38,344 bases of DNA from Cyanobacteria bacterium REEB446 (GTDB lineage: Bacteria > Cyanobacteriota > Vampirovibrionia > LMEP-6097), in assembly GCA_018970325.1 (NCBI GenBank), contig JAGWWP010000019.1, positions 1 to 38,344 of the forward strand, given 5' to 3'. The first letter of the stretch is position 1. Every line of letters begins with the position of its first letter. The position numbers and the translations under genes were made by a program. Under the pieces are notes generated by a model. That model saw nothing but the letters and a program-made list of their open reading frames with translations. It was not told the DNA's origin and ran no database searches. Positions 24,651 to 32,248 of this stretch are shown here, in pieces.

Positions 24651-25355
24651 ATGCTTCAAGTTAATTTAGAAAATTATAAAATGAACCTCGAATTTTGGGA
24701 GGCTGCATGGCAAAGAGTTAGTAAAGCTGTGTATACTCCGCCTAATCTTGAGTATATAAAAAATATAATTCCAGATTTAAAAAAATATCCAATAACAAAA
24801 ATTCTTGATTTAGCTTGCGGCTCTGGTTGGTTATCTTTTATGTTAGCGGAGGCTGGTTTTCAAGTGCGCGGTGTGGATACTTCAGAGGCGGCAATTAAGC
24901 TTGCGAAGAAGGGCAACGCAGTGAATGTAGACGAGGGCAACAAAAACGCTGAAATTGGAGTTCGGGAACAGTGCCTAGATGTGGAATTTTATTGTGCGGA
25001 CATACTGGATATGGATTTAACAGAGAAGGATTTTGATTGTGTAATCATGAATGCTTGTCTTGAGCATTTTGATTTAGCTAGTGCTACTCAATTGTTAGCT
25101 AATTTAAAAAAGCATTTAAAGCCTAAAGCATATATTTATGGTGTTTTTGATATGGTGGCGACTAGTAATAAGGGTGAGTTTATATGCTTCGATGATGGTA
25201 CACGTCAATATTTAGATCCTATGCGGAAGGGCATGTATCTCAGAAACTATTCAGATGAGGACTTAGCGAAGTTATTTACAGAAGCAGGTTTTAAGCAGCT
25301 CAGTTATACGACAGTGGATAATGGCAGTCGAGTAGTAGTTTTAGAGTATGTCTGA
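24651..25355 (+). CDS. Class I SAM-dependent methyltransferase with a repeat-encoded insert
   Basis: The Rossmann motif ILDLACGSGWLSFMLAEAGF lies near residue 51, followed by VRGVDTSEAAIKLAKK and the acidic DFDCVIMNACLEHF near residue 128. The methylated substrate is unknown. Between strand 2/helix B and strand 3, residues about 88-108 are encoded by repeat copy R6 and end in NAEIGVREQC. That is a surface loop in this fold, so the enzyme may tolerate it. TATAGT lies 6 nt before the ATG. The 3' end overlaps the convergent gene by 15 bp. Confidence 0.85.
   Translation: MLQVNLENYKMNLEFWEAAWQRVSKAVYTPPNLEYIKNIIPDLKKYPITKILDLACGSGWLSFMLAEAGFQVRGVDTSEAAIKLAKKGNAVNVDEGNKNAEIGVREQCLDVEFYCADILDMDLTEKDFDCVIMNACLEHFDLASATQLLANLKKHLKPKAYIYGVFDMVATSNKGEFICFDDGTRQYLDPMRKGMYLRNYSDEDLAKLFTEAGFKQLSYTTVDNGSRVVVLEYV
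24911..24976 (+). repeat. Dispersed repeat copy R6, inside a coding sequence
   Basis: The core reads AACGCTGAAATTGGAGTTCG and then GGAACAGTGCC, preceded by GGGCAACGCAGTGAATGTAG, which resembles the left part of R5. It is in frame in the methyltransferase gene and encodes the same peptide as R4 (NAEIGVREQC). Confidence 0.8.
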
Positions 25356-26714
25356 GGCTAGCCACGCGACGATAGTCCCCTTAAGCTCTTGCTCCGTGCT
25401 AGATAGTTCTTGACTTAGTTTTCTGTCACTAGCTTTAGCCATGGCTTGAACTGGTCTTAGATCATAGACATAACGATCATTGTCACGAGAACAGTTATGG
25501 GTATACTGGCTGAGGTAAAAATTACAGGTTTTAACTGCAACTGCATCATCACTAGAAAGCCCGAACCCTCTGCATAAAAGAGGTCTAGCATGATAGATAG
25601 AACACCTACCTTCGACAAGAAAGGGGCAGGAATATTTATAGTTAAAGGGATTTTCTAATCCCTTCTCTTTGTTTTCAGAGATAGTCGTATCTATAATGGG
25701 CATTACTTCACCAAAGAGTTTTTTATGTTCTTCCTGAATACCTTTGGCTTTTTCTATCACTCCAGCTATTGGATAATTATTTTCTTTAATCCAGTTAAGC
25801 AGGAATTTATATTCAGTAAGGCTCATATGTGGTGAGGTGTAGTTACAACAATCCTCACATTTATGATAACCACAAGTATCTTTATAAATGCCTGTATATT
25901 CAATTACCTTATCCTGTGCTGCATCACAGTCATTTAAAATTTCATTCCAATTTTCTAAAACCAGGTCAGATGGAAAAGTTCTTGCGTTCTTGACTGTGCG
26001 GATTTCTGGAGGCAGTGTGGTAACTATATCTGCGGGCATAGCTTTTCTATATTCGAGCAGGTATTGTTCTGCAAGAGCTTCATTCTTCTTCTTTCTGTAG
26101 AAGAAAGCGAGCAGCCTTATCTTTTCAGCGTTTTGTCTTTCTTCAATATTCTCTATGCCTTCGCAAAAATCTATAAATTTAAAATTGAGCAATTCCTGTT
26201 CAGTGAGATCAAAACTCTCTTCAATATTTTCTTTTAATATATATTCAGCATAGTAGAAAACTATGTCTGGGATTAACTCTTTTAGTGCAAATAGATTTAG
26301 AGATTCTAGTTTTCTTTGTATCTTTTCAGAAAAACGTATATTTTTAAGTAGGATGAGAATGCTTGTAATTACCTTGGCCATGCCCTGAGAGAGGCGTTTT
26401 TTAGTAAAATTACTAGCAGATTTAGAGAAGAAATGATTCTCTGTAAGTGGTTTATCTGATAGAAGTAATACGAAAGACTGTAAAGCTTTAATTTCTTTCT
26501 CTGCAAGTAGATCTGGTCTTTCTTGGATTTTTAATTCAAACTCTTCAAATTTTTCAAAAGCAAGTAATTGTAAAAAACGTCTGAACCCTGAAGAATACTG
26601 CTGCCTATATTTTTTATCTTCCTCAATACAGATCTGATAATAGTCTTTAAACTTACTCCTATCGAAACTTTGACATCCAGAACTTTCTGCTTTGATGAGA
26701 TCAAGTGACTCCAT
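25341..26714 (-). CDS. YkgJ-type zinc/iron-chelating domain protein
   Basis: The C-terminal part has a Cys-rich site: TCGYHKCEDCCNYTSPHMSL near residue 275 and YSCPFLVEGRCSIYHARPLL followed by CRGFG near residues 360-385, with a later Cys in KTCNFYLSQY. This matches PF03692 (the YkgJ CxCxxCC domain), proposed to bind Zn or Fe. The N-terminal 230 residues are helical and Glu/Lys-rich with no recognised domain, so the 457-residue protein is much longer than YkgJ alone. An AATAAT 7 nt upstream of the ATG suggests a leaderless start. Confidence 0.8.
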   Translation of the reverse strand: MESLDLIKAESSGCQSFDRSKFKDYYQICIEEDKKYRQQYSSGFRRFLQLLAFEKFEEFELKIQERPDLLAEKEIKALQSFVLLLSDKPLTENHFFSKSASNFTKKRLSQGMAKVITSILILLKNIRFSEKIQRKLESLNLFALKELIPDIVFYYAEYILKENIEESFDLTEQELLNFKFIDFCEGIENIEERQNAEKIRLLAFFYRKKKNEALAEQYLLEYRKAMPADIVTTLPPEIRTVKNARTFPSDLVLENWNEILNDCDAAQDKVIEYTGIYKDTCGYHKCEDCCNYTSPHMSLTEYKFLLNWIKENNYPIAGVIEKAKGIQEEHKKLFGEVMPIIDTTISENKEKGLENPFNYKYSCPFLVEGRCSIYHARPLLCRGFGLSSDDAVAVKTCNFYLSQYTHNCSRDNDRYVYDLRPVQAMAKASDRKLSQELSSTEQELKGTIVAWLASDIL

Positions 26715-26774
26715 ATAATATATTATTCCTCATAAGCTTGGCCATTGGGCCATTTACTTGTAATATAGAATCGT

Positions 26775-27701
26775 ATGCCTAATTACTGTACAGTCTGTGG
26801 TGTCAAGTTGACCGCAAAAAATAAAATCTCCTATAGACCTAGTTCTTGCCGTGATTGTGAGCTTGAAAGAAAGAGATTATATTCTTTAAAAAGAAAGATC
26901 CAAAATGAATTAGAAGAAAAAGCTTCTAAGGCTGCGAAGCCTGCTAGCAAAGCTTCTGTTAAAGGTGTGAAGCCAACATCTAAAGTAGTGAAACCTACTA
27001 GTAAAGCTACAAAAGAAGTGGTACTTAAGCCCAAATTAACTAAGGTAGAAGAATCTAAATCTACGAAAGCGAAAAAAACTCCAGAAACTAAAAATAAAAA
27101 AATACAGCAACCAGTAGTAATAGAGCCAAAAGCAAAGACGGTCAAATTAGAGAAAAAGCTTACTGCTAAGAAGAAACCGACTAATTCATCAACTAAGGTT
27201 GTAGCCATTACTAAAGCAGAATCTTTAACGGCTAAGAAAAAGATAGCGAAAGGTGTTAAAGATGAGGATATTGATGAAAGTGTGTTGATAGAGGATTCAG
27301 ACATTGAAATTGTTGAAACCCCAGTAGTTGTGAAAGCTAAATCCGGTTCAGCTCCTATCGTTATACCTAGTTACATAAAGGAAGCTGCGAAGATTAAAGT
27401 CAAGAAAAGACGTTTAGGTAAGCTGCCTTCAGTTAAGTCTAAAAATGTTTCTAGCTTAAATAGTGATTCTCAATCAGAAGATGTAAGCTCAGTTTTTGCT
27501 TTAGGTAAAAATTTAACCGAAGAAGATTTACTTAGAGCTCCTTCTAATACACCTTGGGAGAGTTCTAGTTTCAAAATAGTCGATGGTTCATTCGTGGAGC
27601 ATGGTGCTGAAGATCAAGATGAGGCTAAGGGACCTAGTCCTGAAGAGATTAAAAATATAATCGAGAAGATCCGTCTTGAACATAAAACGAGAAGGGGATA
27701 A
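26775..27701 (+). CDS. Zinc-finger protein with long Lys/Ala-rich tail, upstream of the secretin
   Basis: Residues 5-30 have two CxxC pairs (YCTVCGV and SSCRDCELER) that can bind one zinc. Residues about 45-170 are low-complexity and strongly basic, with SKAAKPASKASVKGVKPTSK as a typical run. The acidic part (about 165-190) and a short C-terminal domain (AKGPSPEEIKNIIEKIRLEH) complete the 308 residues. No signal peptide is seen. The basic stretch recalls histone H1-like proteins, but I do not assign a function. The secretin start lies 1 nt after its stop, so the two are probably translated together. Confidence 0.7.
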   Translation: MPNYCTVCGVKLTAKNKISYRPSSCRDCELERKRLYSLKRKIQNELEEKASKAAKPASKASVKGVKPTSKVVKPTSKATKEVVLKPKLTKVEESKSTKAKKTPETKNKKIQQPVVIEPKAKTVKLEKKLTAKKKPTNSSTKVVAITKAESLTAKKKIAKGVKDEDIDESVLIEDSDIEIVETPVVVKAKSGSAPIVIPSYIKEAAKIKVKKRRLGKLPSVKSKNVSSLNSDSQSEDVSSVFALGKNLTEEDLLRAPSNTPWESSSFKIVDGSFVEHGAEDQDEAKGPSPEEIKNIIEKIRLEHKTRRG

Positions 27702-27702
27702 G

Positions 27703-29262
27703 TTGAAGAGAGTAATTCACTTCTGTTTAATAATTGTTTTAATTACAGCTACCTTTATAGGAGTTAATGCTGCTGCCCTAGTGAGTTTCTCTGCTCGTAA
27801 TGTTCCAGTTAGGGATGCTTTCGCTACTTTAGCTCGCATATCTGGTAAAAGTATTACGGTTAGTGGTGAGATTCAAGACAGGCAGCTCATTTCTGTGGTG
27901 GAAATTAAAGAGCAACCTTTCAATGAAGCTTTTATGAGCCTAGTCAGAGCTGCTGGTGTGGATTATATAGTTAGAGGTGATAACAACTTTACGATTCTTC
28001 GGGCTAATAGTAGATCTGATGTTAAACTCTTTTCTAGTCTAGAATCTAGTGATATAGATTTAACTAAGCCTTTAGAGGAAAGGTTCGCAGACCTTACTTA
28101 TGATAATGAAGACGTCTCTAATATTTTAAAGGATGTCGCTAATCGTTATGGTGTAGATATTATCCTTACGGCACAGCCGACTGAGAGGGTTACAGTTAAA
28201 TTAAAGAAGGCTACTTTAAATGACGCTTTAACTCTAGTGCTTTCTGGCAGCCAGTTTAAATTTACGAAATCAGGTGATGCTTATGTGATTTATAACAGTG
28301 CTAATAAAAACTTTAGTCTTTATAATGACACGGCTTTCATACCTTTAAATTTTCTTGATGCGGCAGAGGTAATTAAATTATTACCAGATGAGCTTAAGAA
28401 GCTCGCTAAATCTAGTGAAAAGCAGAATGCTCTGGTGGCTGATGGTTCAGTGGAAGATATAAAAAAATTAAAAGCATTTATTTTTGCCGTAGATCAGCCT
28501 ATCCCGCAAGTAGAGCTGGATGTTAAGCTAGTAGAGCTTTCTGAAAGATTTGGGCGAAGTATAAACCCGTATCAGAGGACTTTTGGTTTAGGTAGAATCG
28601 GTAGGTTCGCTCCAGATTTATCTACTTCTGCTGCGGACGATGTTATTAGCAGTGGCTTTAATTTAAATTTAGGAGCAGATGAATTTCAGATATTTAATGC
28701 TAAACCCACTCTAAATCAGAATTCATCTAATGCTCAGATTAAAGTCAGCCAGAGGCTTCTCGTCACTAGTGGGAAAAGTGCACAGATTAATTTCGATCAA
28801 GATGTAAATGTATTATTGAATGCTGCTAGTGGTACTGGTGGTGGTACTAGTATTGCCGTTCAGACACAGCAGATTCAGAGAGTTACAGCTGGTAATTCTT
28901 TGAATATTACTCCAATAGTCGGTCATGGTGGTATTATTACGGTTCAAGTCGAAGTTGAAGTTTCAGCTAATGGTGACATCAACCCAACAACAGGTATTCC
29001 AGTGAGTACTACGAGGCGTAAGATTAAATCAGAGGTTCAGATACCTAATCATAGAACTATAGTTATTGGTGGAATATTTGATGATCAGAAAACACGTTCA
29101 GCTAATAATCAAGTACCCGTGCTGAGTAAGATTCCTGTTATTGGTCAACTTTTTGGTAATAGTTCTAAATCAAAAAATCAAACTGAATTAATGATATTAA
29201 TCACTCCTCATGTTAAGAATGCAGATAAAGAACAGATACAGCAGTATTTCCCAACTACATAA
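27703..29262 (+). CDS. Secretin (PilQ/GspD family outer-membrane channel)
   Basis: After a signal peptide (LKRVIHFCLIIVLITATFIG) come STN/N0-like repeats (FSARNVPVRDAFATLARISG and ANRYGVDIILTAQPTERVTV) and the secretin barrel. The barrel includes KIKSEVQIPNHRTIVIGGIF and the C-terminal VPVLSKIPVIGQLFGNSSKS. Secretins form the gate in type IV pili and type II secretion. At 519 residues it is shorter than PilQ. TTG at 27703 follows GAAGGGG and avoids a 26-nt overlap. ATG at 27676 is the alternative. Confidence 0.9.
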   Translation: MKRVIHFCLIIVLITATFIGVNAAALVSFSARNVPVRDAFATLARISGKSITVSGEIQDRQLISVVEIKEQPFNEAFMSLVRAAGVDYIVRGDNNFTILRANSRSDVKLFSSLESSDIDLTKPLEERFADLTYDNEDVSNILKDVANRYGVDIILTAQPTERVTVKLKKATLNDALTLVLSGSQFKFTKSGDAYVIYNSANKNFSLYNDTAFIPLNFLDAAEVIKLLPDELKKLAKSSEKQNALVADGSVEDIKKLKAFIFAVDQPIPQVELDVKLVELSERFGRSINPYQRTFGLGRIGRFAPDLSTSAADDVISSGFNLNLGADEFQIFNAKPTLNQNSSNAQIKVSQRLLVTSGKSAQINFDQDVNVLLNAASGTGGGTSIAVQTQQIQRVTAGNSLNITPIVGHGGIITVQVEVEVSANGDINPTTGIPVSTTRRKIKSEVQIPNHRTIVIGGIFDDQKTRSANNQVPVLSKIPVIGQLFGNSSKSKNQTELMILITPHVKNADKEQIQQYFPTT

Positions 29263-29272
29263 AGGTCTCAAG

Positions 29273-29761
29273 ATGAAAACTTTTCCTAGATTGTGTTTAA
29301 TAATGATTTTATGCTTTCTTTTGGCTCCTCAAGAACTTTTGGCTAAATCAATAACAGATAAAAAACGTTTTGAGTTTGTTATTAGAAATTCTTTAAAAAA
29401 TCCGCTGAAAATTGCTGATTTTAAAATTCAAGATAAGGGTATTAATAAACTTGGTCTTAAAGATGTATCGAATCAATTCTATGTAAAAGTTAAAAACCAG
29501 TCACAGAGCAATATTCTTGCATATAAATTAAAAGTAAAAGAATACACTCCGTTTCAGGACGATTCTGTAAAAGAAATTATAATAACTTCTACTAAAAAAA
29601 TTAAACCGCGTAAGACTGATAAAGCTTATCAGGAACGTATGATTAATTTTCATTTAGAGACTTTATATATTATTGCAGTAGAAGAAGTTTTGTTTGAGGA
29701 TGGAACCGTCTGGTCTGCTGATAACGGTATAATTAAACCTCAAGGAAATGCTGAAAAATAA
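29273..29761 (+). CDS. Predicted exported protein, function unknown
   Basis: A signal peptide (MKTFPRLCLIMILCFLLAPQ) is followed by about 135 residues that I do not recognise. The mature part is Lys-rich with alternating hydrophobic residues (NQFYVKVKNQSQSNILAYKL), consistent with a beta-sandwich. A longer frame starts at 29210 inside the secretin gene. ATG 29273 is chosen for the signal peptide and the AAAGG motif upstream. It lies 10 bp after the secretin and could be a pilotin-like or accessory protein, which is inference from position. Confidence 0.75.
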   Translation: MKTFPRLCLIMILCFLLAPQELLAKSITDKKRFEFVIRNSLKNPLKIADFKIQDKGINKLGLKDVSNQFYVKVKNQSQSNILAYKLKVKEYTPFQDDSVKEIIITSTKKIKPRKTDKAYQERMINFHLETLYIIAVEEVLFEDGTVWSADNGIIKPQGNAEK

Positions 29762-29781
29762 AAAACAGTTAAGTATTCACC

Positions 29782-29958
29782 ATGTCAGATGAGATTCTCG
29801 ATGCTGAGTCTAGTACATTAAATAAAAATCTAGGTCCTATTGATCATTTAAGGCATTTGCTTAAAATAGGCTGGGAAGCTAAAAGCCCATTGATACAGTC
29901 ATTTATTATAAAATATGGTTTAGAGAGAGAATTAAAGCAAATCTTGGATGACAGGTAA
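29782..29958 (+). CDS. Small conserved-looking protein (58 aa) overlapping the Xer-like gene
   Basis: An ATG at 29782 opens a 58-codon frame ending in TAA at 29956-29958, starting MSDEILDAESSTLNKNLGPI and continuing DHLRHLLKIGWEAKSPLIQS. The second half is amphipathic helical (YGLERELKQILDDR). It overlaps the next gene by 11 bp, which suggests translational coupling. There is no homology I can name, so the call rests on codon continuity and position. Confidence 0.5.
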   Translation: MSDEILDAESSTLNKNLGPIDHLRHLLKIGWEAKSPLIQSFIIKYGLERELKQILDDR

Positions 29959-30820
29959 TTCAGAAACTAATCTTGAGCTTTTAGAATTTTTTCTAGATTT
30001 TCTGAAAACTAAATCTAGAAAGTCTTTGGATGCCATATCTTCCATTAGGCGTGATTTAGAGAAGTTTATTGAATATCTATCTATAAATAAGCTAGAGCTA
30101 AATGCTGAATCTATTAGAGGTTATCTAGCTTATCTCCAAGAGAACTATAATTTAAGCACGTATAAAGTTAAGCTATCAAGTTTAAGGCAGTTTACTAAAT
30201 GGCTAAATTTAGAAGATAACCCTTTCGATGGAAATCTAACTTTAAAAGCCACTCCAAATGAGCCTGCTGAAGATTTTTATACAAAAGCAGAACTTTTAGA
30301 AAAATTATCTGAGATTAAAGATCCAATTGAATTACTTTTTTGTGAACTTTTGTTTGAATTATGCTTATCTCCAGCTGAGCTTTTGAAAATAAAAGTTTTA
30401 GATTTTAATTTTGCGACAGCCTCATTTAGATTGCGATTTGGAGCTGCTGCCGAAAATGCTGGACTTGGGCTGCGAGAGCCGCCTAAGCTTACCGAAATAA
30501 AGTTATCAGATGGTTTAGCGCTGAGATTAAAACAGTTTTTAAAAATGAAAGAAGGACTTAGTTTAGATGCAGTCATCTTTACTGGAATCCCTGAATTAGA
30601 TTCAGAAGTTAAAATAGCTAAGTTATTAAAGAAGCATGATATTCAGGCTAAGAAATTAAAACGCAGTCGCATAGTACATTTACTTGAAGACGGTTTAAGT
30701 ATTCAAGCTTTAGAAAATAATTTAGGTATTAAAGTTCCAGCGAACTACTTATCATTAGCTAAAGAGACTAAAGACTATAAACTATTGAAGGCTTTTAAAG
30801 AGTTTCATCCACGAGCTTGA
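29948..30820 (+). CDS. XerC/D-like tyrosine recombinase homologue with lost catalytic residues
   Basis: Residues about 1-95 fit the SAM-like core-binding domain (FIEYLSINKLELNAESIRGY) and 110-290 the catalytic fold. Active recombinases have an Arg in TGLRxSEL, but here the site reads FELCLSPAELLKIKV (Arg lost). The HxLRH box reads KKLKRSRIVHLL and LGH reads LGIK, so the His residues are gone. The Tyr remains in ANYLSL. The beta-hairpin that normally carries the catalytic Lys is replaced by AENAGLGLREPP, the degenerate repeat R8. The 290-residue length is otherwise normal for Xer. It is probably inactive as an enzyme. Confidence 0.75.
   Translation: MTGNSETNLELLEFFLDFLKTKSRKSLDAISSIRRDLEKFIEYLSINKLELNAESIRGYLAYLQENYNLSTYKVKLSSLRQFTKWLNLEDNPFDGNLTLKATPNEPAEDFYTKAELLEKLSEIKDPIELLFCELLFELCLSPAELLKIKVLDFNFATASFRLRFGAAAENAGLGLREPPKLTEIKLSDGLALRLKQFLKMKEGLSLDAVIFTGIPELDSEVKIAKLLKKHDIQAKKLKRSRIVHLLEDGLSIQALENNLGIKVPANYLSLAKETKDYKLLKAFKEFHPRA
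30449..30483 (+). repeat. Degenerate repeat copy R8 inside the Xer-like gene
   Basis: GCCGAAAATGCTGGACTTGG and the following CTGCGAGAGCC match R4 at 23 of 33 positions and sit in the same reading frame. They encode AENAGLGLREP, compared with DENAEIGVREQ. This is an old or diverged copy if the family assignment is right. Confidence 0.45.
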
Positions 30821-30822
30821 TA

Positions 30823-30860
30823 GCATCATTGCCGAACTCCAATTTCTGCATTTTCATCTC
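30823..30860 (-). repeat. Dispersed repeat copy R7
   Basis: The minus strand reads GAGATGAAAATGCAGAAATT and then GGAGTTCGGCAATGATGC, core half only. It sits at the convergent ends of the Xer-like gene and the small membrane protein gene and slightly overlaps the end of the latter. Confidence 0.75.
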
Positions 30861-31092
30861 AGCTACAGAGTTCTAAAGCTTTTTCCAAGGTTTTAATTTT
30901 AGCTTTAAGCTGATCATTTTCTGTTTTAAGAAGATCGTACTGGAGTTTAATGGTTTTACTATCTTTCTGATTAATAAATCCTTTAGGAGTAATGCCTTTA
31001 ATACCGAAATACTTGCCATAAAGCGTAATCAGTGCAAAAAAAATAGCACCAACCACAAAGCCTATAACTCCACTTATTAAGAGCTCTTCCAT
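30859..31092 (-). CDS. Small membrane protein with coiled-coil tail
   Basis: One hydrophobic segment at residues 5-25 (LISGVIGFVVGAIFFALITL) is followed by a basic linker and a heptad-rich C-terminal half (LQYDLLKTENDQLKAKIKTL). The 77-residue protein would sit in the inner membrane with a cytoplasmic coiled coil. There is no family that I recognise. Confidence 0.65.
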   Translation of the reverse strand: MEELLISGVIGFVVGAIFFALITLYGKYFGIKGITPKGFINQKDSKTIKLQYDLLKTENDQLKAKIKTLEKALELCS

Positions 31093-31113
31093 AATATTTA
31101 AGTCTATCAGGTT

Positions 31114-31518
31114 TTAAAGGAAGCTAATAACCCTTTCTACTTCAGAAGCGAGGCTGTGATGTACGGGGCAGTTAGTGGCGAATCGCTCTAGTTTCTCTCT
31201 CTGTTCGGCTGTGAGTGATTTTGGCATGGTGAACTCTAGGACTATTTTAGATACCATTCTTGGTTTACCTTCAGACATATGCTTTTCAGTTCTACAGCTT
31301 AAACCCTCTAAGCTAATACCGTCTCTCTCTGCGACTATCGCCATAGTCGTCATAATACAGCTAGCTAAGGCTGTAACTAAAAGGTCAGTGGGGGAAAATT
31401 TTAAACCCTTTCCCATGTTATCGAGTGGAGCATCTGTCTCTATCTCGGAACCAGAACCAGAGTGCATATTCTTAACTCTGAGATCACCAGTATAAGTGCT
31501 TTTTACTTCAGTCGGCAT
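31114..31518 (-). CDS. OsmC-family peroxiredoxin-like protein
   Basis: OsmC/Ohr proteins reduce organic peroxides with two cysteines. Both are present: SCIMTTMAIVAERDGI (about Cys53) and FATNCPVHHSLASEVERV (about Cys116). FSPTDLLVTALA precedes the first Cys, as in the family. The 134-residue length is typical. It is closer to the OsmC or YhfA subgroup than to Ohr, but this is not certain. TAAAAT lies 6 nt before the ATG with no Shine-Dalgarno sequence. Confidence 0.9.
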   Translation of the reverse strand: MPTEVKSTYTGDLRVKNMHSGSGSEIETDAPLDNMGKGLKFSPTDLLVTALASCIMTTMAIVAERDGISLEGLSCRTEKHMSEGKPRMVSKIVLEFTMPKSLTAEQREKLERFATNCPVHHSLASEVERVISFL

Positions 31519-31830
31519 ATTAGCATTTTACGCTAAGCTCTCTTAATCAGTCAATTAGCCCGTGCTTTATTAAGCTTCATTGAGAGATGATTCAATCTAG
31601 CTTGCAAGCTAGTAAAAAATGGGGAGGGCTGATTAATGGTGTTCTTGGCTGTGGAAGAAAAATATGAAAAAGATATAAATAGGCCTATCACATAAGTGCT
31701 ATAAAACAAAAAAAACTCAGTTTCCTGAATCTCATCTGAAATTTTAAATTTATTTGATAGAGATATTATGCCCAGTTTTGAGGTTTTTTAAACATGTTGG
31801 TAAATAAGTTTACAGATTATACTATTAGTA
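31519..31830. other. Intergenic region with a 16-bp palindrome
   Basis: No gene of convincing length is seen in these roughly 310 bp. A perfect 16-bp palindrome, CTAGCTTGCAAGCTAG, lies at 31597-31612. The right end holds the promoter of the lipoprotein gene (TATACT at 31818-31823). The rest is AT-rich with no clear structure. Confidence 0.5.
31818..31823 (+). promoter_or_regulatory. Predicted -10 box of the lipoprotein gene
   Basis: TATACT is 7 nt before the ATG at 31831, with TTGGTA 15 bp upstream as a weak -35. There is no Shine-Dalgarno sequence. Confidence 0.4.
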
Positions 31831-32224
31831 ATGATTTTTAGAAAAAGCATCTTAACATCGCTCTCTTTACTTATCTGCCTTATTAGCTTTGGCTGTTCAA
31901 ATAAAGAAAAGCTAGAATCTGTACTTGATTCCTATGTGGGTTATCCTATATCTTCTCTGAAAAAAACAAATGGGTGAACCAAAGAACATCCAAAAGCTTG
32001 ATGGTAGTCAAGCTTATGTCTACGGTTTCTCTAGAATGGTCTACGTTCCAGCAAGTACAGTTGCTAGAACGAACTCTGCTTGCCGTAGTTTGACGACCTT
32101 AAATACTTACGGCGGTTATTATCAAAACTATTATTGCGTATTAAAATTCTTTGCAAATGGCAGTAAAATTCGTTCTGCTACATATGAAGGTAATTCATGC
32201 TTAACCTATGCTAAGCACCGATAG
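31831..32224 (+). pseudogene. Lipoprotein gene, frameshifted in an A7 tract
   Basis: The first frame starts MIFRKSILTSLSLLICLISF and has a lipobox ending SFGC near residue 22, so it is exported and lipidated. It then reads DSYVGYPISSLKKTNG and stops. Removing one A from the seven-A tract at 31960-31966 joins it to a frame that reads QMGEPKNIQKLDGSQAYVYG and runs on to 32224. Together they resemble small lipoproteins with a 'VG.pi..l...G.P' segment. The lesion could be mutation, a sequencing error in a homopolymer, or slippage. Confidence 0.6.
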
Positions 32225-32248
32225 GTAAACCCTCAGTTCATTTTAGAT

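Noticed and set aside
26831-27304. Minus-strand hydrophobic open frame opposite the Lys/Ala-rich protein
   Set aside because: Antisense of Lys/Ala/Ser-rich coding sequence gives Leu/Phe/Ala-rich shadow frames; the plus frame has the Cys pairs and couples with the secretin.
2609-30860. CRISPR array from the repeated core
   Set aside because: The copies are kilobases apart and on both strands, with no regular spacers and no cas genes.
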